A DNA stretch of 64,000 bases. Origin: Phlebotomus papatasi (Eukaryota > Arthropoda > Insecta > Diptera > Psychodidae). Shown piece by piece: positions 46,392 to 55,300 of the stretch. The notes beneath the pieces were generated by a model. That model was not told the DNA's origin, did not search any database, and saw only the letters and a program-made list of their open reading frames with translations. The translations under genes and the position numbers were made by a program. The stretch's first letter is position 1, and every line of letters begins with the position of its first letter. The DNA is taken from contig NC_077223.1 of assembly GCF_024763615.1 (NCBI RefSeq), positions 72,788,627 to 72,852,626 on the forward strand, read 5' to 3'.

Positions 46392-49300
46392 GTTAGTTGG
46401 TGGCCTCAAATGGCAGTCAAATCGATTTTTCTTCTGAGGGAGTGAGAGACAGGGAAAAACCACGATATTTCCACCAATTGCCATGTAAATTGAACAGAGA
46501 AGGCAATGGCAATTGGGTCAGATACCAGTCAGGTGGATTTCTGGGGCGATTGCACAAGAGTTGAGATGGTGCAAGTGTGAAAAAAACTGACAAAATCTCT
46601 CTCCGTATGTCTTTTCAGGCAGCCATTTGGCATTGTTTGAACCACTACGCCTTCCGGGATGCCACTTTTCTGGCTGAGAAACTCTGTTCAGAAGGTAAGT
46701 GATACCCACTGCTACCTCCCCATGGTCCATTTTGATTGCCCCTCCTTTGCAATTTCAGTGGAAACCGAGGAGTCTATCTTTCTTCTGGCCACTTGCTACT
46801 ACCGTTCCGGACAAGTGCACCAGGCCTTCTGGCTGCTGCAGTCCAAAGGTGCCCGGACGCCTCAGTCACGCTTCCTTCTTGCCAAGTGCGCCATCGAGCT
46901 AAATCAGTAAGTATCCAATTTTTATTCCCTCAGCACTCTGCACACGCCCAGACATTCACTTTCTACCATCCCCCAACTGACCTCAAGATTATCGCATTTT
47001 ATCGCCCTGACGGCTCTCTAGAGCCAGCCAGGCAACTTTTGCCCTGGCCAAAATGAAAAAGATGCCAATGGGATAGTGGGAATCTGATTGGGAAGGGAAG
47101 AAAGGGAAGCAATATGACTGTACAAAAATATTACATGAGGAAATGCTAATGAGTTTCTGCGAATGCCCCTTATCTCCGAGGTATCTGGAATATTTCTGTG
47201 ATTGCTGAAGATAAAGCAATTTGTTGTCTCTATTATTGCTCCTGGTTTGGGGAGAAAACTGGGTTGACAATTTTATCTTTGTTTTTGGAAAAAAAAAATA
47301 AAATCTTGTACAGTAGACTCTCTCTCAATCGGGCATATGGGGCAAAATGTCATCCAAATTATCGAGAGATTTGGGCATCAAAATCATTATAAATTCCAAA
47401 AAAAGCGCTCAAATTTAAAGAATCACGATAACAAAAGAGCAAATATAGGGTAAGTGTGCCAAATTTCGGCATAGTTGCATTCAAGCGATAAAGTCTCAAG
47501 TTTGAAATATAATATTTTTAATACAAAATGATTTTCTTTGTTACTTTTATATAAGGACTGTTGCTTGGAACCTTGTAAACAGTTTATCATTTTTAATACA
47601 TTTTAAAATGAATAAAATGTAGACATAGCATTGGTGGCCTATTCCGGCCACCTTCATTCTCATAGTTTCTTACCCTTCCGGAATTCTTCTAATGCCTTTT
47701 TCAGATCATCTTGCTTCGAAACGATATTTTTTGCTAATTTTTTGCATTGAATAATCTGTAGAGAGTACGCAAAAACTAAAAATTCATGGAATTTTGAGGA
47801 ACAAAAAATGTGGCCGGAATTACAAGATGGCCGGAATTTGGTACACTTACACTAACGAATTTGAACAAATTTGCTTAAAATCAAACGTGAAAATCGTCAA
47901 CAAAATTTTACACCCGATTGAAAAACATCCGATTGAGCGAGAGTCTACTGTAATTGTTTAATATTTTTATAATTTCTTATAAGAAAAACTAATGAGAATA
48001 TTTTTAATAAGGTTGAAATTGCAAATTGCAATTGCTTCCTGGTCTATGAAGTATATGCTGCATACACCTCTTTTCCAATTTCTTTTTTAATAATTTTAGC
48101 CACTAGCTGCGATTTTTAAATCCAAGATTGAATGACCTGAACAAAATTATTAGGATATTGATTATCTTTGTATCAAGGGTAACTCTTTAGAGAAAGAAAA
48201 TGACATCCGATTCGTGTTTCTAGAAACATTGGTCATGTTTTTGTAATTGTTACTTACGCGTTTTCGTAATTTCTAGAAACGTGTATTTCTACATGTTTCT
48301 TGTGCGTTTCTACGAATTTTTAAGCTTTTACGATGTTCAGTCCAGGATAGAATGTCCTGAAAAAGGGGTGGCATAGCGTCCCAAGCTTTGAGAATTCCTC
48401 AATCTCGTGACTTAGATTCTATACCTCAAAAGTACATTCGCATTATTTACCGCTTGCCGGTTCTCAACCGATTTACAGTAGACTCTCGCTTATCCGTGGA
48501 CTCTTTTTCCGTGAGGCAGTTGAATTTTCAAAATTTTGATGACACATTGTTCCCGTTTTGGGTTTTTTTTTTGTTAAACAAATGTGCTCTATCTACTGTA
48601 ATTCTTACTCACTGTAACTTTTTTGGACAGTACGCATGTTTAGAGAGTCTGTCGGATTCAGTCAAGTCAGGATTCACTCCATAAATTTTCAATGTAAACA
48701 AAAAAATCGTTGAATTTCAAATCCTCTGTCTCAAAATCCGTATGACATTTTGGTCTCGCTCTCACGGATAAGCGAGACTCTACTGTAAATCGATACATGA
48801 AACACTCAAAAAATCCCGCAATATAGTTTGAGGAGTAATAAAATTGATTTTTGGACAAAAAAATACTTATCGGTTCATTACTGGATTTATAAATTACTCA
48901 AAACACTGCCCAAAATAATTTGGGAGTAATATCATTGGATTTCGGATAAAAATCAGTTATCAGTTATATACCGGTTGATCACTGATTCGCAACCGGCTCA
49001 TAACCCATTGGAACTGGTTTACTTTTATAGGAACTTCGTTATCCGGATGATTGGGAGAAAATATGACAGATGTTCGCTTCGTAATCCGGATGGATTTTTT
49101 GAATTTGCTCAACGTCTCGAAAATATAATACAAGTTTTTTTTGAATTAGAATAGAAGTTTTAAAGAAGCTTAGAACGACATAATTAGAGAATTTTATGCC
49201 ATTATACTTTATTTATTAAACAAAAACTTCAGAGGATAATTCATTTTCATTGCTGAACACACATGGATACTTGGATGCATGACCTCAAAATGATTTTAAA

Positions 49301-52300
49301 TGTAACTGTCGATAACTCGTCCGAATTACGGCGATCCGGATTAGAGAGCGGGCACTGTAAATATGGATTTTATATGCTGCTCTCTCTGTGGAGTTCGAGC
49401 AGTAAAATGACATCCGATTCCTGTTTCTATAATCATGGGAAACGTTGTTCGTGTTTCTGTAATTTTTACTCGCATGTTCGTATTTCTAGAAACACGTGCT
49501 TCCTGTTGGTTTCTTTACGTTTCTAGGAAGGCTCCGTGTTTTCAGAAACTTCTCATATCTTTGATGCTTTTCTGATTTCTTTAAAACGATTCGTAATCAT
49601 ATTTCTAAGTTTCTAGAAATATATTACAATATATTTCTTACTTTTTTAAATTTTTCCGTTGGAGCTTTTTCTCGTTTATTGAACCCTCTTTATATCGTGC
49701 GTTTCTACGTTTTTAGAAAGGATTTCCGTATTTTCAGAAACTTCATACATCTTGTGGATGCTTTTTTGAGTTCTTAAAATAAGTTTCGTAAGCGTGTTTC
49801 TAAGTTTTCAAGAAAACAAGAAGTATATTTCCATGTTTTCCAAAGTTTTGTTTTAGTTTTCATGTTTGCAATGCATTTTTATGTTTCTCAAACTATTTCA
49901 GAAATTTCAGTACATTTTTTCATGGGTTTTCATTCAAAATTATCTACTTTACAGGCTTTTCAACAATTTTAGGAAGTTTTCGTATTTCCTGTTTTTTTTC
50001 TTGGTATCATCAAAACATTTCTAGAAACGGTTTTGCATTTCTAGAACGGTTTTTGGGGACGTTTCCGCGTTTCTATAAACGTTTGCATTTTTAAAGTGTT
50101 TCTGTGTTTCTTATGCCATTTTCGTGTACTTTAACCCTTTAAAGACGATTGGGTCACCGGTGACCCAAAAATGAAATTTTTTCTACGGTCTCCTAAAGCT
50201 ATGTTTTGCTCTAAAAAGTCAAAAAAGGTGATTTTTTTCTGACCCCCGATTTTAGACCTTCTCGTCCTTAAAGGGTTAAAGTTTAAATAGAAACTTATAT
50301 TTTCTATTTCTTGAAATTATTATCGCACTTTTAGGACTTTTATAAACCTCCATGTTTTTTGGATATGTTTCCGCATATAGAAAAATATCCTTTCCATTTC
50401 CTAACCATGATTTACCTTTGATATCCTAGATTTTACGGCTCAAACTCAAACTCAAAGAGAGAGCAGTATATAATAATAATAATAATAATTTTTTCAACTC
50501 CTGCGACTTCTCTTAAAGTCTTGACAGACCTGAAGATTAGCCGAGAGACGGCTTAGCGTAATTATATTAGAAATAAGAATCAAACTATATTTCCATCATT
50601 TTCCACTAAGTCGCCTCTCGTCTTAAGCCGTAAGTGTGTCTAGGGCATTATTCTCAGATATGTTTAGTTTAGGGAGCAGTCCACGAAGTAGCTAATACAC
50701 CCAGCATTTCTCGAATGTTGCGCCTTTTGTGCAAGCTGGGGCACAAACCATTTATCGGCTATAGCACTTCGGACGAGCCGAAACATCAACCTTTTTCCGG
50801 GTGGATTTCGGCTCATTTCGGCCTAGTCCCAGGTGAACATTTCGTCCGTACATACCTATGATCGAAAAAATTATCTAAGGTAAGAGTTAAACCACTCTGT
50901 ATCTGTATGGTCTATTTCTCAACCGATTTGTTTAAATTTGGATTTTTTAGAAAGGTCTTGAATTTTTTAACTCTGTTTTATCGGACTCAATTAGCATTGA
51001 ATCAGTAAAGTACCCATAATTGACTTATTTTTTTCGAAAATTTTTATTGGTCCTATATATATTTTCGATCTAAAATCTAAATGATAACAGGTATCGAAAA
51101 GTGGCTATTTTTCAATATGAAAAGTCTCTTATCACAACACATGATACGTTCCTATTTTTAAGAGATTCTTTTTTAAGTTGTTAATATCAAAGAATAAAAT
51201 AATTACAATTTTTAATAAGGATTGCCGGATGAATTTTTAATATGTAAGAAAATTAAAGTTATTGTATTTCAAATTAACATTTCACTATGTCCAAGGAGGT
51301 CAACAAAATCGGTTTTGAAATATTTAATAAACGGTTGATATCCCGAAAATTATTTTTTACAACATTTAGAATCACTTACGTTATATTACGCGGGATTCTT
51401 ATTAATTTCTTATTAATCTGCTTTCGATGATTAGTTTTCCCGAGAAATTGCAACACATGTTTCAATGCACAAATATCTGAACTGCACCGGGCAGAATATC
51501 GATGATTCAATTTATGATTAATTTTTTTCACTTTGGCCTGAACTAACAATGTATTTGAAATTTAGGATTCACGCGGCTGAATCTGCTCTATCTAATGAGG
51601 ACTTCACGAAAGCGAAGACTCTCGATGACATCTGCAAGGATTTCGGTGAGATTGCATGCTTCGCGTTGCAGCTCATTGCAAAAATCTGCACAAAAACAGA
51701 GAGATCGGCATTGGCCAATGATGCTCTGTTTCGCAGCCTCAAGCTCAATCCCTTCCTCTGGCATTCATTTGCCGATCTGTGCGATCGAGGCGAGAAGCCC
51801 GATCCGCAGGCAATTTTCCAACTGAGCAGCACGGACATCTTCGCTACGTGCCAGAGTCAGAGTCAGAGTCAGTGTGTGGTGATGAGTGGAGATGTGGGAG
51901 GAACTCCTCTGGCCACATGCAATAATTCCAGCATCCTGTCCACCCCCGTGGATCAGTGCATCGTGCAAAGCAGCGGATTAATTGTTCCCAAGGTGAGTCG
52001 AAACTAATATTTTTATTTTCCTTTTCATTTATCCAAAATCGGAAAATCATTTTCTTTTTTCAAAAAGGACAAAGAGACAATTTAGAAAAATTCTTGATAC
52101 ATTTTCATAAATTTTCAAATAAAAGAAGAGTGTGAAAGAGTAGGATAGACATATGAAAGTTCATAAGAAAGAGAGGGATGTGAATTTTGACTTTATGAAA
52201 TTTTCCTGATCTAAAAGGTGTGCCAGAGCCATTAAAATTCGATTTCAGAATTGAAAAGCATGATCTGTGAAATGAGAACCACGAAAACATTTTTTTTGGA

Positions 52301-55300
52301 ACGTCGGAGGGAAAGTGAGAGAGTGTCAAATAGCTGAATTTTTTAGCTGTTTTTAACTTATGTATTTACCTAAACCTAAAGTTAATGAATCCTTTTATTT
52401 AGATCATGGAAATTTTATAAAGTCAAAATTCACATCCGTTTCATTCTTAAAAGTTTTGCATACATATGTCTATCCTACTCTTTAGCATTCTTCTTCTTCT
52501 TTTGAACATCAAATCAAATTAAATTTATGTCAGACCAATTTAAGACCGGTAGAGTAGGAGAGTCTTTTTTCAAATCTTGAGTAAAAAGGGAACGCGAATT
52601 TTGTTTTCATAAAATTTTACCGATCTAAAAGGTCAATCTAATTCATATCAGTTGGTTTCTTTTGCGTATTGGCTGCTCGAATATGATACAGCGAATTTCC
52701 CGTATAGAAGAAAGTGGTCAGTTTTCGTGTGCACCCAGATTTTGAATATTGCAATTCTCAAAGCAAAAATGCTGTGTAATACTTTGCTCTGTAATATTCT
52801 GAAAAGTTCTTTCGAATTTTTCAGCGTAACACCTTCTTTTTTGTCCTAAAATTTACATGAAAAAAAAGTTTATAATAAACTCGTTTTAAGAGTAAAAATA
52901 ACTTCTTTCAAGATTTAAAATAATTTTTTAAATCGAAAATGGATAGAGTTTGCTATTTTATGTTTTTCCTTTATTATTTCTTTTAATTATTTTTTTCATG
53001 ATAACGATGTTCCCATATGCCGAGATACTCCCAAATGATACGTGTGATCCATACACTAAGAAGAAAAACCTAAAAAGTTAAAACAACTCTATGGCAGAGT
53101 TGAATTTACCAATATCGATGTAATTGTTACTCTTTTTCGTTGTAAATTTTAGTAAATAGAGTTGAAACAACTCTTCGTGCGAGTTGAATTAATTCGTCGG
53201 ATATCGTTGTAATTATTACCCTTATTTTGATGTAAAATTTCATCTCGGCTGAAGTATATGCTTAAGTGTTTTCGTTTTAAGAATATACTTCAGCCAAGAA
53301 AAAATTCATTTAACAAAGTTCATATGGAACATCAACTAGAAATATGCCTAACAGTGTTTCATGAAGCATATGCGTGCATCATACGTGATATTTCGCTCGG
53401 AACATAGGGAATTTGAGATCAAGGAAATATTAATAAAGAAAATTATAAAATACAAAAAGACATAACATTGTAAAACATATTCATTTGAAACGAGTTTTTT
53501 TTTAACTCTAAAAAGGATTTTTTTAACTCTTGAAACGAGTTATTTTAACTCTTAAAACGAGTTATTTTCAGCCTTAAAAAGAGTTATTTACACCATTTTG
53601 TCATGTAAATTTTAGGAAAAAAACATAAAACAACTTTTTCGAATATTGCAGCTAAATAAAAGTAAAATCAACTCCAAAATATAGTTAATTGAAAATCACA
53701 ACGAAAAAGAGTTAATTCAACACCGATTCGAGTAAGTTTTACTTGATTATTTTTCTGAGTGAATGAACTATGTCAAACAAAAATTATTTTGACTGAAGTA
53801 TATCGTCAGTTAAATCAGCATTTGTTGTAACTTCCTTTTGACAACTATTCAGGATACGAAATTTTCAGTTCAGCTTTATTTTTCTTAAAAATGAGCCTCG
53901 AATGCAATACTTTTGACTCAAAATAATAAAAGTGGCACTAATAAACTGTAAGTGGTATCTCGAGAAAATCTTTATAAAATGATTTAAAAGCTGAGATATT
54001 GAGAAATATGTCCGATGAAACACAATAAAATTTTATCGTAACTTCCATAATTTATAAAGCCGTAACTTCCAATGTATGGCAATCTTGGAAGTTACGACAA
54101 TTTTCCAAAATGCATTATAGGGTGAATTGTGGAAAGGGAGACACTTAAGAAAAAGTTCAATTTCAAATGCATTTTTAAGCCGAAGAAATATTTATTATTT
54201 TAAATTAATTTGTATCATGAGATTCATTGTGAAATATTCTAACAGAATCTTAACAGTTTTTATTAGAATTTTCAACCAATTAATTAGAATATTCAGTCAA
54301 ATTAGAAAACAACACATTTTGAAAAAATGGACAAAATTTTAGAAAGTGGGACAAAAATTTTTGGAAAGATGGACATAGTGATATTAATGACAAAATATTA
54401 TACGAAATATGTAGAAAATCAATTGTTGAGGGTTTTCTGTGTATACTTGCACATTAGATGGTTATGCTAATCCCTGCTTTATGTCCAGGTAACACTTGAG
54501 GAATCCTAATTACCAAGAACTTTCTGGACGTCCAACCAAAAAGAGGTTCTATAAATTTCACAGACGCCTCGCGCTGTCCAGCAGTTATAGTTTTAAAACG
54601 GATGCAATTTTTAGCACATTTCAATTCCCCATCCGCCCAAGTCCTTTTCCACTTGCTCTGAGAGTTCTGTAGAGGCTCCTATTTGTCTTTCTCCAGGTGT
54701 TTTTGCGATATTTACTATCCATTCTGTCAAAAAAAGTGGTCTTCGCAATTTGGAAATCCTTGCAGCTTTTCCAGGAGATTTCCTTCTTATCAGCTGCTAA
54801 CTGCTGTTGCAACGGATACTTAAGGATCTTTGTCTTTCTTGTTAACATGATTTCACTGCACAAAACCACCAAATTCATTCACAAAATCAACTTGTTCAAG
54901 ATTTCATAAAACTTGTTTTGAAAGCAACACGAAATTAAATCACTTTTCTATCCTTTTTAAATGTAATATTTCACAAATATTTTTTATTCACCTTTTATAT
55001 GGATGTATGTCACAAATTATGCCAAAAAATCAAACAAAAACAAAACACTTTGGTGCTTTCCTAGCAACTTCCATAAGAAACAGAGAAAATGACAACTACC
55101 GTGTCAAGGTTATGAATATCACGCATGCAATACATTTTTTTTTAAATTCTTCTTGCAAGTCACCCTTTGATTGTTTTATAACGATTTTTGCATTTTTAAC
55201 TTCTAAAATAATCATAAAATTAGGTTTAATAGTCTTTTTATCAAAAATTGAAATATTTAAATGATTTATTATCAAGTTTTTAAGGAGGTGTCTCACATTC

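Noticed and set aside
46699..47056. Alternative frames over Cdc27 exon 3
   Set aside because: They run through the GT and AG sites and lack the TPR sequence found in the exon frame.
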